Source of the DNA: a virus
Virus record (IMG/VR): IMGVR_UViG_3300028595_000028
Span: 1 to 40,293 of that record
Strand: one strand, 5' to 3'
Length of the DNA: 40,293 bases
Each line of letters opens with the position of its first letter. The stretch's first letter is position 1. A program made the position numbers and the translations under genes. The notes beneath the pieces were generated by a model that was given only the letters and a program-made list of their open reading frames with translations, ran no database searches and was not told the origin of the DNA. Positions 1 to 6,795 of the stretch are shown piece by piece.

Positions 1-1
1 C

Positions 2-403
2 ATGGGACTAAACCTTAATATGGATTTGAATAAGCTACCTCACATATGGCAGACCGTGATAGCCATGTTGTCGGGTGGGGTGCTAATCAGTGTCTCTGTA
101 TTGGGGGTATACTCCCGCATAAGCAAGAACCAAGTGCAGGACAAGGTGGCACAGGAGAGGCTTTATGACGCTGTAGAATCGATTAACGAACGGCAGTCTG
201 ATATAGAGTATGGGTTGGGGGTGATAATGGATTCTATCGAGGCTCAGGGAGGGGCAATACAGGATATGAAGTCTCTCATAAGGGGAGTAGATGGGCGGCT
301 GGTTTACTACATCAAACACCAAGAGGATATGACCACCGAGCAGATACTCGACGCCTTTGAGATCGGGTATGAACAGGGTAAAAAAAAAGAGATGACTCCA
401 TAA
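2..403 (+). CDS. Small membrane-anchored coiled protein, copy 1 (holin-module accessory)
   Basis: This 133-residue protein has one hydrophobic segment at about residues 17-40, then a long charged, probably helical region (about 45-115) and a basic tail. It is about 96% identical in DNA, by eye, to the gene at 39279-39680, with only a few residue changes such as NQVQDKV to NQAQDKM. It is followed by another single-TM gene, and the right-end copy lies just before the two-TM protein and the amidase, so a lysis role (holin partner or regulator) is likely but inferred. The window begins one base before its ATG, so its upstream region is unknown. Confidence 0.75.
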   Translation: MGLNLNMDLNKLPHIWQTVIAMLSGGVLISVSVLGVYSRISKNQVQDKVAQERLYDAVESINERQSDIEYGLGVIMDSIEAQGGAIQDMKSLIRGVDGRLVYYIKHQEDMTTEQILDAFEIGYEQGKKKEMTP

Positions 404-455
404 ATGAACATTGGAGAAACCATGAATTTAATATACTAATAGAGCCTATTAAGCC

Positions 456-698
456 ATGACGAGAGAAGAAGATAAAGCCGTAAAAGTAGACTGCTACGAA
501 CTTGTAAACAAGAGCGTTGAATCCCATATGCGCCCGTTTATTGAAGCGACCATGCACGAACACCAAGTCACCCGACAGAAGGTGGAGAATGTGGAGGCGT
601 TGATTCGCAAGCTAACCTTCAACGTGCATGATGTTGTACAATACTCGGCTATCATCCTGTTGTTTTTTGGGATGCTACTACTAATAACTGGCGGCTAA
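456..698 (+). CDS. Small C-tail-anchored membrane protein, copy 1
   Basis: This 80-residue protein has a soluble, charged N-terminal part (residues 1-55) and a C-terminal hydrophobic helix (about 60-78) ending in TGG. It is nearly identical to the gene at 39733-39975. The 52-base spacer from the preceding gene is also conserved between the copies. The topology suggests a small lysis or holin-regulatory protein, but no family is recognised. After this gene the two copies diverge: here a BppU-like gene follows, whereas at the right end the two-TM gene follows directly. Confidence 0.7.
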   Translation: MTREEDKAVKVDCYELVNKSVESHMRPFIEATMHEHQVTRQKVENVEALIRKLTFNVHDVVQYSAIILLFFGMLLLITGG

Positions 699-749
699 GA
701 AGGGCGGGCATACAAAAGACTTTAGATAACAAAGCAATAATAATAGAAA

Positions 750-1100
750 ATGGCAACAATTAACAACATTAAAGCGCAGGAGAACGACATCTCTCATTAC
801 AGGGGTGACGTTTTCGATGAGGTGTGGACAATCACTAAAGACGATGGTTCGGCTTACGACTTGAGCGGAAAAACTTTGGTACTATCGATCAAACAAAAGA
901 AAACCGACACGACCGCAGCGGAGACACTAACAACCACAGGCGGGGAGATTTCCATAAGCGGGGCAAGTAACAACGTGCTGACCTTTGATAAGGTGGTAGA
1001 GTTAGACGAGCGTGGATATTATTACGATTTGGAAATAGTAGACGATAATTACACTATCAGCTACGGACAATGGAGAGAGATATATGATGTTAATCGTTAG
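750..1100 (+). CDS. BppU N-terminal-like baseplate/fibre adaptor protein
   Basis: A 116-residue beta-rich protein. The sequence around residues 20-50 (GDVFDEVWTITKDDGSAYDL then SGKTLVLSI) fits the BppU N-terminal family, which in lactococcal phages links receptor-binding proteins to the baseplate. A paralogue at 38879-39226 shares the DLSGKTL-x-x-SI and SGASNN motifs but is otherwise well diverged. It lies at the head of the tail-fibre cassette, so it probably contributes to fibre attachment. The spacer before it resembles the spacer that precedes the two-TM gene at the right end, which marks the left edge of the inserted cassette. Confidence 0.75.
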   Translation: MATINNIKAQENDISHYRGDVFDEVWTITKDDGSAYDLSGKTLVLSIKQKKTDTTAAETLTTTGGEISISGASNNVLTFDKVVELDERGYYYDLEIVDDNYTISYGQWREIYDVNR

Positions 1101-1257
1101 GGGAAATACATGGGCTTACCGGGTCGCACGGGGTAACGTATGGACGTTTAACGTAACGATTGGTGAACCGGTTGAGGTGAGTAATTGGATACTCGCTACC
1201 GGATTATGGAACGACTCTAATTTATGGATAGACTCAGAAACTTGGAACGATGGATAA
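1087..1257 (+). CDS. Small Trp-rich tail protein
   Basis: This 56-residue ORF overlaps the end of the BppU-like gene by 14 bases and the fibre gene start (ATG at 1250) by 8 bases. Its C-terminus, ILATGLWNDSNLWIDSETW, matches the end of the protein at 38693-38872 (ILSGGVWDDDNFWIDTEKW). In both places the gene sits beside a BppU-like gene. That conserved pairing supports it being real. Tryptophan/aspartate repeats of this kind occur in phage tail proteins; the function is unknown. Confidence 0.65.
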   Translation: MLIVRGNTWAYRVARGNVWTFNVTIGEPVEVSNWILATGLWNDSNLWIDSETWNDG

Positions 1258-3016
1258 AATACAGAACAACGACACGGGGCTAAGCGTAAGAACTGCGCTG
1301 AACACCTTAATTGCCGACTCAAACCGGCCAACCTTTAACCCGGCTTCGATTACGTTAACCGATAAAGAAACGTACTTCGCAGAGTATACGCAGAGCGGGG
1401 GGATAACCATTGCAACCCCCACGAATAACTTTGGTGTGGGGGCGAGTTTTATGGTGCTGATAACCACGGACGGCAGTGCAATAAACTTTCCTGAATCGTG
1501 GGGCGAGGTAGATAACGACTACGCAACCGACTCAGATACGTATCTTTTAGTGGCGGTTTATAACGGCAATTTCTGGGCGTATTCCGTGAGGCTAATGGAT
1601 GTGACGGTTATTCCCTCTCCACTTATTCAGAGTGGTTCTGTGGCTGCGGATAACACCTATATAGATGTAGTATTCAACACCGGAATCTACGGAGCTGATG
1701 ACGGAAGCACCGAGGCTGCGCTTTCTGATTTTACTGTAACCTTCACGCAAGGAGCTGGAAGTGCTACAGCGTGGACACCTTCAACGGCAACCAAAACAAC
1801 GGGTTCGGCTTTGACCGGAGGTGAAACAACGGTAAGGATAAACGGCACGGCAACCGGAACGCCGGACGGTAATGAGACCTTAGAGGTAACCCCGGCAGAC
1901 GGGGCGAGTCTTTACAGTTCAACAGGTGAGGCAATGGCTGCGGATCAAACCACAGGAGCGGAGAGTTTAACAGACCAGACAATCCCCGATTTGAACGCAC
2001 CGACCTTGACCGGGTTAGTGGTTGATTCCGATACCGAGATTACTGCATCGTGGACAGATACGAACACTTCACCGAATGAGGTCACGTTTACGTTAGAACA
2101 CGACACGGTTAATACTTTTGATTCTGGAGATTATACCGAGGTCACAGGAATAGCACAGGACGCAACAAGCTACCAAATAACAGGACTAACCGCAGAGACT
2201 CAATATTACGTAAGGGTTAAGGCGGTAGGCGATGGGGTTAATGCGAACACTTCCGCTTGGAGTTCAATTTTGAACGATACTACTGATTCATCTTTTGGAG
2301 TGGTTTCTGCTGCATATCAATTTTTAGATTTTACCCTTGAAGCCGGGGGTGATGCCTCAAGTGTTAGTAGCGTTATTGACAGAAGCGGTAACGGGAGAAC
2401 AGCGACAACAGCGGCAAGTTCAACAGACCCCGTGATAGATGTCAGAACCATCAACTCACAATCCACAAAAACACTCACATTAAACGGGGGTTCTTATGCT
2501 TTAGACTTGGGATATTTATTTTCAGCTCTTCGCTCTGGCAATAGCGAAATATGGATAGCAATGGAGTGTACCGGATTCACAGCCTCATCAACTCATATTT
2601 TCGGCGTTGATGGAAAACCGGACGGAGATAGTGATGATTTTGTTATCCAATATCTCAACGATGTGAGACCGGCATTTGGGAACGCTACAGACGGTAGGGC
2701 TTCCGGGCAGTTTAATGCCGGAATAGGGGCAGACTTGTCGCACTCTGTTTTTAGATTTGTCTTGGATTACACTTTAAATGTTATTGATTTGTACCTTGAT
2801 GGTGTTAAGAAAACATCTTTAAACATAAGTGCGTTTGATCCAAATAACTACGACAGCAACCTTAACGGATATTTAGGGGCTATAAATGATGGGGTCGGTG
2901 CGCCATCCTACACATTCGGAACACCCGCTAATTTATACGTGACACGGTTTGCAGCGTATAACAGAAAGTTGGATTCTTCAGAGGCTTCTGCTGTTCAATC
3001 TTATATGACGATATGA
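1250..3016 (+). CDS. Tail fibre/adhesin with FN3 and lectin-like domains
   Basis: A 588-residue protein. The first ~25 residues (NNDTGLSVRTALN) resemble the start of the tail spike at 37071 (NGDSGSDIRAFLN), suggesting a shared virion-anchor motif. A beta-rich region follows (about 30-240). A fibronectin type III domain lies at about 245-345, starting at APTLTGLVVDSDTEITASW and containing ITGLTAETQYYVRVKA. A LamG/concanavalin-like domain (about 350-588) includes DRSGNGRTAT. These are typical carbohydrate-binding parts of phage fibres. It is followed, with a 4-base overlap, by an esterase gene. Probable role: binding host surface polysaccharide. Confidence 0.8.
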   Translation: MDKIQNNDTGLSVRTALNTLIADSNRPTFNPASITLTDKETYFAEYTQSGGITIATPTNNFGVGASFMVLITTDGSAINFPESWGEVDNDYATDSDTYLLVAVYNGNFWAYSVRLMDVTVIPSPLIQSGSVAADNTYIDVVFNTGIYGADDGSTEAALSDFTVTFTQGAGSATAWTPSTATKTTGSALTGGETTVRINGTATGTPDGNETLEVTPADGASLYSSTGEAMAADQTTGAESLTDQTIPDLNAPTLTGLVVDSDTEITASWTDTNTSPNEVTFTLEHDTVNTFDSGDYTEVTGIAQDATSYQITGLTAETQYYVRVKAVGDGVNANTSAWSSILNDTTDSSFGVVSAAYQFLDFTLEAGGDASSVSSVIDRSGNGRTATTAASSTDPVIDVRTINSQSTKTLTLNGGSYALDLGYLFSALRSGNSEIWIAMECTGFTASSTHIFGVDGKPDGDSDDFVIQYLNDVRPAFGNATDGRASGQFNAGIGADLSHSVFRFVLDYTLNVIDLYLDGVKKTSLNISAFDPNNYDSNLNGYLGAINDGVGAPSYTFGTPANLYVTRFAAYNRKLDSSEASAVQSYMTI

Positions 3017-3708
3017 TACATTTATTGCTAAATAAAAACAAATTCACTCTTTCGGATTCGACCGTTGTAAACGAGGGCGTTGGTGGAAATAATACTCAGG
3101 ATATTATAAACAGGCAGTTTGATGTTTTACAAAACGATCCAGACCTTACTATTTTAATGGTCGGCACTAACGATATGTTAAATTCCGGTAGCCTTATTTC
3201 ATTGAATGATTATGAAACTAATTTAGGTACTATAGTGGACTATTTCACGGATGGGGAAAGCGATGTTTTATTGATGACCATCCCCCCGTGTATTGAGTCA
3301 TATGTTAACGACAGGCACACATATCCAGACTCGTATCCTTACGATTCATTAACCCTTAATGAGATAATTGAATTATCAAACGAAAAGGTATTTGATGTTA
3401 GCCAGTCTAAAGGGGTCCTATATCTTGATGTTTATTCTTTATTTTATGGAAACGTAAGCCTCGAGCCAGATTCTTTAATAAGGAATCAAGCTAATGCGGG
3501 TACCGAGGATGGCGTTCACCCAACACCAGGCGGATATACGGTAATCGCTAACGAGGTTTATAATTATCTCACCCGAAAGAGGAAAAATTACAATACGATA
3601 GTATGCCTCGGTGATTCCATAACATACGGAGCAAATGTATCGGGTGCGGGAACATCACTACCAACCGCAGAAACTTATCCGGGTCAGTTCAAAAACTTAA
3701 TATCTTGA
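3013..3708 (+). CDS. Circularly permuted SGNH/GDSL hydrolase (carbohydrate esterase)
   Basis: A 231-residue protein with all the SGNH catalytic blocks but in permuted order. Block II is near the N-terminus (GVGGNN, residues 22-27), then block III (VGTNDM, 50-55; Asn53), then block V (DGVHPTPGG, 166-174; Asp166, His169). Block I, which carries the nucleophile and normally lies at the N-terminus, is at the C-terminus (CLGDSITYG, 198-206; Ser202). All expected catalytic residues are present, so an active esterase is plausible. It sits directly after a fibre gene, which suggests deacetylation of host surface glycans during adsorption. The ATG overlaps the fibre stop by 4 bases, and the stop lies just before the next ATG. 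Confidence 0.85.
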   Translation: MIHLLLNKNKFTLSDSTVVNEGVGGNNTQDIINRQFDVLQNDPDLTILMVGTNDMLNSGSLISLNDYETNLGTIVDYFTDGESDVLLMTIPPCIESYVNDRHTYPDSYPYDSLTLNEIIELSNEKVFDVSQSKGVLYLDVYSLFYGNVSLEPDSLIRNQANAGTEDGVHPTPGGYTVIANEVYNYLTRKRKNYNTIVCLGDSITYGANVSGAGTSLPTAETYPGQFKNLIS

Positions 3709-3709
3709 T

Positions 3710-3910
3710 ATGAAAAATAAAACCATTAATTTAATCACGACCGTTTTAGGGATGATCCTGATACTATCAATTATTCCCGCCTGTTTCATCATTGAAAACA
3801 ATTTAGGCGTTATTCTGCCCTTCATGGGCTTTTTCGGGGCGTTTTTGATCTACTTTAAGAACGCCGATGCGATAGCAATGACACAGCGATATCTGGACAA
3901 GTTCAAATAA
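3710..3910 (+). CDS. Two-TM holin-like protein, copy 1
   Basis: A 66-residue protein with two hydrophobic helices (about 8-28 and 32-50) and a short charged C-terminus (RYLDKFK). Its size, topology and position directly before the amidase fit a holin, though no family motif is evident. It is a homologue of 40024-40224. The N-terminal third differs most between copies, and identity rises to 100% toward the amidase. Its stop overlaps an ATG at 3910 (TAATG), the upstream candidate start of the amidase frame. Confidence 0.65.
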   Translation: MKNKTINLITTVLGMILILSIIPACFIIENNLGVILPFMGFFGAFLIYFKNADAIAMTQRYLDKFK

Positions 3911-3934
3911 TGTGTACAGATTTATTCAAAAAAG

Positions 3935-3965
3935 TTTGGAATCTATTTAAAATACGCTATCTTTG
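3935..3965 (+). promoter_or_regulatory. Bacteroidota-type promoter for the lysis genes
   Basis: TTTG (3935-3938), a 19-nt spacer, then TATCTTTG (3958-3965) match the Bacteroidota consensus exactly. The -7 box ends 4 nt before the ATG at 3970, which predicts a transcript starting at or within a few bases of that codon. The same element recurs at 40249-40279. Confidence 0.8.
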
Positions 3966-3969
3966 CCCT

Positions 3970-4494
3970 ATGATTGCATTGGATTACGGACACGGAGTTG
4001 ACACGCCCGGCAAAAGGAGTGGTGATTTACACGAATGGAAATTCAATAGAGATGTTGGTAAGTGGTTAGAAACTGAACTCGGTTCACGGGGTATCCCTTA
4101 CGATGTATTAGTACCCGAAGATGAGGATATAGGACTTAGAACCAGAGTCGAACGAGCGAAGGAATCCGAGGCTAATCTGCTCTTATCGATCCACGGAAAT
4201 GCCTTCAAAGATGAAAAGGTTCACGGGTTGGAGACCTTCTACTATTCCCAAAAAGGGAAACGCTTTGCCGAGATGATTCAAAGGGAGTTAGTCGCTGAGT
4301 TAGGCTGGAAAGACAGGGGCGTTAAGAAAGGGAATTTTTATATTATCAAGAAGACCCCACAAGTGGCGGCTCTTGTTGAGTTGGGTTTTTACACCAACCC
4401 TAAACAAAGAGCAGAGATGTTAAAGCCTGAAGTTCAAAAGCGAATGGCGAAAGCGTTGGCGAACGCAATACAGCAATATTTAGAGCGTGATTGA
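3970..4494 (+). CDS. N-acetylmuramoyl-L-alanine amidase (endolysin, Amidase_3)
   Basis: A zinc-dependent amidase that cleaves the bond between N-acetylmuramic acid and L-alanine in peptidoglycan. From the ATG at 3970 the protein has 174 residues and begins at the first conserved strand (MIALDYGHG). Zinc and catalytic positions are visible: His8 (DYGHG), Glu22 (HEWKFN), His75 (SIHGN) and Glu137 (ALVELGFYTN). The frame stays open upstream to an ATG at 3910 that overlaps the preceding stop, but those 20 extra residues coincide with a promoter and add nothing to the domain, so 3970 is preferred. No signal peptide is seen, which fits release through a holin. Confidence 0.92.
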   Translation: MIALDYGHGVDTPGKRSGDLHEWKFNRDVGKWLETELGSRGIPYDVLVPEDEDIGLRTRVERAKESEANLLLSIHGNAFKDEKVHGLETFYYSQKGKRFAEMIQRELVAELGWKDRGVKKGNFYIIKKTPQVAALVELGFYTNPKQRAEMLKPEVQKRMAKALANAIQQYLERD

Positions 4495-4831
4495 TAAAAC
4501 AATATCCATACCGATTTACGACTTCTTGGTGAGGGTTATTATTTCCGATTCTTACGAAGAGTTTGAGCAGGATGTTTTCGATGCCGGATGGGAGGGTGGT
4601 TGCGAAGGTGCAGGGGCTATTGTATTTCACACCGAAGGGAAGCACTACACGTTAGTAATAAATAGAGAAGATATATCACCCGGCAATATAGCACACGAGG
4701 CCGGGCATATTGTAAATAGCATTTACCATTCAATAAACGCTGAATGGGATCACGAAAACGATGAGCCGTATTGTTATCTATTAGGGTTTGTCGTGGATTG
4801 TATTCATAAGATAATAGATGATGGAAATTAA
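4487..4831 (+). CDS. Small HEAGH zincin-like protein
   Basis: A 114-residue protein with a GTG start overlapping the amidase stop by 8 bases. It contains IAHEAGHIVNS (His70, Glu71, His74), the HExxH zinc site of metallopeptidases, followed by NDEPYCYLLG with an acidic residue that could be the third ligand. The compact size and absence of a signal peptide resemble small phage-encoded proteins of unknown substrate. Its place within the lysis block suggests a role late in infection, but this is inferred. Confidence 0.7.
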   Translation: MIDKTISIPIYDFLVRVIISDSYEEFEQDVFDAGWEGGCEGAGAIVFHTEGKHYTLVINREDISPGNIAHEAGHIVNSIYHSINAEWDHENDEPYCYLLGFVVDCIHKIIDDGN

Positions 4832-4846
4832 CCAAATAACAAAAAA

Positions 4847-5053
4847 ATGAAAGCACTAATTGAATTTTTGAAACTGAAATGGCTACAGGTGTTAGCCTGG
4901 TACAAAGCGAACTTCGCATGGCCCAAATGGTATCTACTTCTCTCCGTGGCCGTTCCCCCGCTTATGGCTGTCACCCTCCTGCCCTTGTGGTTCGGTTGGG
5001 CGTGGTTTATGCTTGGTTTCATAATTTGGGGATATGTCCAAAATAACAAGTAA
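4847..5053 (+). CDS. Small membrane protein, holin-like
   Basis: A 68-residue protein rich in Trp, Leu and Val with an amphipathic N-terminus (1-25) and two hydrophobic segments (about 28-46 and 48-65). It ends in a short polar tail, VQNNK. It lies between the amidase/HEAGH genes and the spanin-like gene, whose ATG at 5034 overlaps its 3' end. This could be a second holin or antiholin beside the 3710 protein. No family is recognised. Confidence 0.6.
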   Translation: MKALIEFLKLKWLQVLAWYKANFAWPKWYLLLSVAVPPLMAVTLLPLWFGWAWFMLGFIIWGYVQNNK

Positions 5054-5555
5054 GGTCGTTCTTTTTTTGTTAGGGTTGGTTGTTGGGGTGGTGGTTTGCA
5101 AGATAACCATCGCCCCTATTCCACCGGAATTTATAGAGGTTCCCGTGGAAGTTCCCGTGCCCTACGAAGTTGTAAAGACCGACACGATAGTTAAGGAGTT
5201 AACGAAGTACGTCTATAGCACGGATACAATTTATACAATTATAACCGAGTTCGACACTATCAAAATCACCGAATACGTTATGGCGTACTTCGATACTCTT
5301 TACTATTCCGATACTATCGCCGTTCCTGAGTTCACCGCTATTATAAACGACACGGTAACGCAGAACCGGATCACTTCACGGAAGTTCTATTACAGGGCTT
5401 CTCCGTCTACCGAGATCGGCCCGTGGTTTGTTGGCATGGACTTAGGCTACCCGTGGAGTTCTGAGGTGGTTTTTGGCTACCAGGACACACGGAGAATCTA
5501 TAAAGTCGGGTTATCTCCCGAAAGCTTTAAAGCTGGATTATATATTAAATTCTAA
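5034..5555 (+). CDS. Spanin-like envelope protein
   Basis: A 173-residue protein with an N-terminal hydrophobic anchor (about residues 7-26), a Pro/Val-rich stretch (FIEVPVEVPVPYEV), and a beta-prone middle with repeated (T/S/F)DT(I/L) units (TDTI twice, FDTI, FDTL, SDTI). The C-terminal ~50 residues look like outer-membrane beta-hairpins and end in a terminal Phe (GLYIKF). Placed last in the lysis block, it could bridge inner and outer membranes as a spanin does, but with a beta-type outer-membrane end. This function is inferred from topology and position only. Confidence 0.5.
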   Translation: MSKITSKVVLFLLGLVVGVVVCKITIAPIPPEFIEVPVEVPVPYEVVKTDTIVKELTKYVYSTDTIYTIITEFDTIKITEYVMAYFDTLYYSDTIAVPEFTAIINDTVTQNRITSRKFYYRASPSTEIGPWFVGMDLGYPWSSEVVFGYQDTRRIYKVGLSPESFKAGLYIKF

Positions 5556-5563
5556 CAAAAAAT

Positions 5564-6502
5564 ATGAGCAACATATCCGAACAACGCCTAAACAGCGTAG
5601 TATCTTATTATGGCCTTTACGGTCGTGAACAGACTTTAGAGAACTTCCAAATAACCAGTGACACCCTTTCAAGGTATCTCAGGAAAGGAAGGAGCGTAGA
5701 GGATGAGCCGGAGTCTGCACCGCCAAGGGTTTTAATATTCGATATCGAAACAGCGCCGACCAGGGCGTATGTTTTCAAGTTGTGGAAAGAGAACATCCCT
5801 ATTGACTTTGTGGAGTCCGCTTGGTTTATGCTCTCTTGGTCGGCTAAGTGGTTATTTGAGGGTGATGTTTATAGCCAGGTTCTAACCTCAGATGAGGCCG
5901 TTCAGGAGGATGATAAAAGAATAATAGACGGCCTGTGGCGGTTTATTGATGAGGCTGATTTCTTGGTGGGGCACAATATCAGAAAGTTTGACGTTCCGAA
6001 GATGAACACCCGCTATATTAAATGGGGATTGAAACCGCCTTCACCTTATCAGCAAATTGATACTCTGTTTGAAGCAAAAAAGAACTTTTACTTAGAGTCC
6101 AACAAATTAGACTATATAGCCCGTTTTTTAGGCGTTCCTGGTAAGCTGAAGCACGAAGGTGCATCTATGTGGGTTAAGTGTCTTAAAGGTGACGAAACGG
6201 CCCTCAAAACGATGGATGAATACAACCGGCAGGACATAGTAACAACAGAGGATGTTTACTTGAAGTTGAGGCCGTGGATAAAGAACCATCCTAATTTAGG
6301 GCTTTACTACTCGGATCAATTCACCCGTTGCCGGGCGTGTGGTTCTGTTGACCTTAATTTCAATACGGGCAAAAGCTACGGAACTTCTTTAAATAAATAC
6401 ACCGCTATACAATGCAACCATTGTGGGCATTGGTCAAGGGCGAGGAGTTCAGAACTTGACAAGGTTAAGAATAAATCATTGTTAGCGAGTGCGCCACGTT
6501 AA
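5564..6502 (+). CDS. DEDD-family 3'-5' exonuclease with C-terminal zinc ribbon
   Basis: A 312-residue protein. The N-terminal ~45 residues look like a small helix-turn-helix. An RNase H-like exonuclease domain follows, with Exo I at FDIETAP (Asp60, Glu62), Exo II at VGHNIRKFDVP (Asp143), and Exo III at EYNRQDIVTTEDVY (Asp224, Tyr220; DEDDy type). The C-terminus has a zinc ribbon, CRACG (256-260) and CNHCG (284-288). Possible roles are processing of DNA ends for recombination, or repair. It comes after the lysis genes and before the terminators, so it is likely the last gene of that transcript. Confidence 0.85.
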   Translation: MSNISEQRLNSVVSYYGLYGREQTLENFQITSDTLSRYLRKGRSVEDEPESAPPRVLIFDIETAPTRAYVFKLWKENIPIDFVESAWFMLSWSAKWLFEGDVYSQVLTSDEAVQEDDKRIIDGLWRFIDEADFLVGHNIRKFDVPKMNTRYIKWGLKPPSPYQQIDTLFEAKKNFYLESNKLDYIARFLGVPGKLKHEGASMWVKCLKGDETALKTMDEYNRQDIVTTEDVYLKLRPWIKNHPNLGLYYSDQFTRCRACGSVDLNFNTGKSYGTSLNKYTAIQCNHCGHWSRARSSELDKVKNKSLLASAPR

Positions 6503-6522
6503 ACTTAACATAAACTTAACAT
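6501..6522 (+). repeat. Tandem 11-bp direct repeat
   Basis: Two perfect copies of AAACTTAACAT lie back to back directly at the end of the exonuclease gene (its stop is within the first copy) and just upstream of a promoter. They could be an operator for a regulator of the promoter at 6530, but no partner protein is known. Confidence 0.45.
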
Positions 6523-6529
6523 GAAATAC

Positions 6530-6560
6530 TTGTAGTGAATCAATAAAAGAACTACATTTG
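6530..6560 (+). promoter_or_regulatory. Bacteroidota-type promoter (possible small RNA)
   Basis: TTG (6530-6532), 20 nt, then a perfect TACATTTG -7 box (6553-6560). No ORF of convincing length follows before the terminator at 6611, so the predicted product is a short RNA of about 75-80 nt. Confidence 0.6.
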
Positions 6561-6565
6561 CTTAT

Positions 6566-6646
6566 TCATATTTTTAAAAGTTAAAAGCCCCTGCTCTAAC
6601 AGGGCAACCCAAGGAGGTGGTTTTCCAGAGCCACCTCCTTTTTGAA
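6566..6646 (+). ncRNA. Candidate small RNA ending at an intrinsic terminator
   Basis: The region between a promoter (6530-6560) and an intrinsic terminator (6611-6643) contains no ORF. It has an A/T-rich 5' part, a small hairpin (CCCTG, 6-nt loop, CAGGG) and then the terminator stem. This is inferred from the promoter-terminator arrangement alone. An mRNA leader with attenuation is the alternative. Confidence 0.4.
6611..6643 (+). terminator. Intrinsic terminator
   Basis: A perfect 10-bp stem, AAGGAGGTGG / CCACCTCCTT, with a 10-nt loop and a short T run. It follows the exonuclease gene and would end the lysis transcript or a small RNA. Confidence 0.85.
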
Positions 6647-6669
6647 TGGACAATAAGGCGATACGATAA

Positions 6670-6679
6670 CGGTTAACCG
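6670..6679. repeat. 10-bp perfect palindrome CGGTTAACCG
   Basis: A perfect inverted repeat between two terminators, with no coding sequence around it. It is a candidate protein-binding site near the early promoter. The remaining sequence of the 6503-6795 gap holds only the promoters, terminators and direct repeat listed separately. Confidence 0.3.
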
Positions 6680-6701
6680 CAACGCAATAGAGCCGCTTCA
6701 G

Positions 6702-6734
6702 AATCCCTCTAATTTAGGTCAGGGGATTTTTTTT
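6702..6734 (+). terminator. Second intrinsic terminator
   Basis: AATCCCT and AGGGGATT pair with one bulge around a 12-nt loop and are followed by an 8-T run. Together with the terminator at 6611 it insulates the early promoter at 6743 from upstream transcription. Confidence 0.75.
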
Positions 6735-6742
6735 ACTTTTTA

Positions 6743-6773
6743 TTTGTTTATTTCAAAAAAGGTGTTATCTTTA
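6743..6773 (+). promoter_or_regulatory. Early-region promoter
   Basis: TTTG (6743-6746), exactly 19 nt, then TATCTTTA (6766-6773), one base off the TAnnTTTG consensus. It lies just after a terminator and 22 nt before the first early ATG at 6796, and probably drives the early genes. Confidence 0.75.
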
Positions 6774-6795
6774 CATCAACATTAACACCAAAACA

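Noticed and set aside
404-440. 11-codon ORF in the spacer between the first two small membrane-protein genes
   Set aside because: Very short; its conservation in the second copy reflects the whole duplicated block, not coding selection.
6611-6643. AAGGAGGTGG as a ribosome-binding site
   Set aside because: It is one arm of a perfect terminator stem and no ORF follows at a suitable distance.
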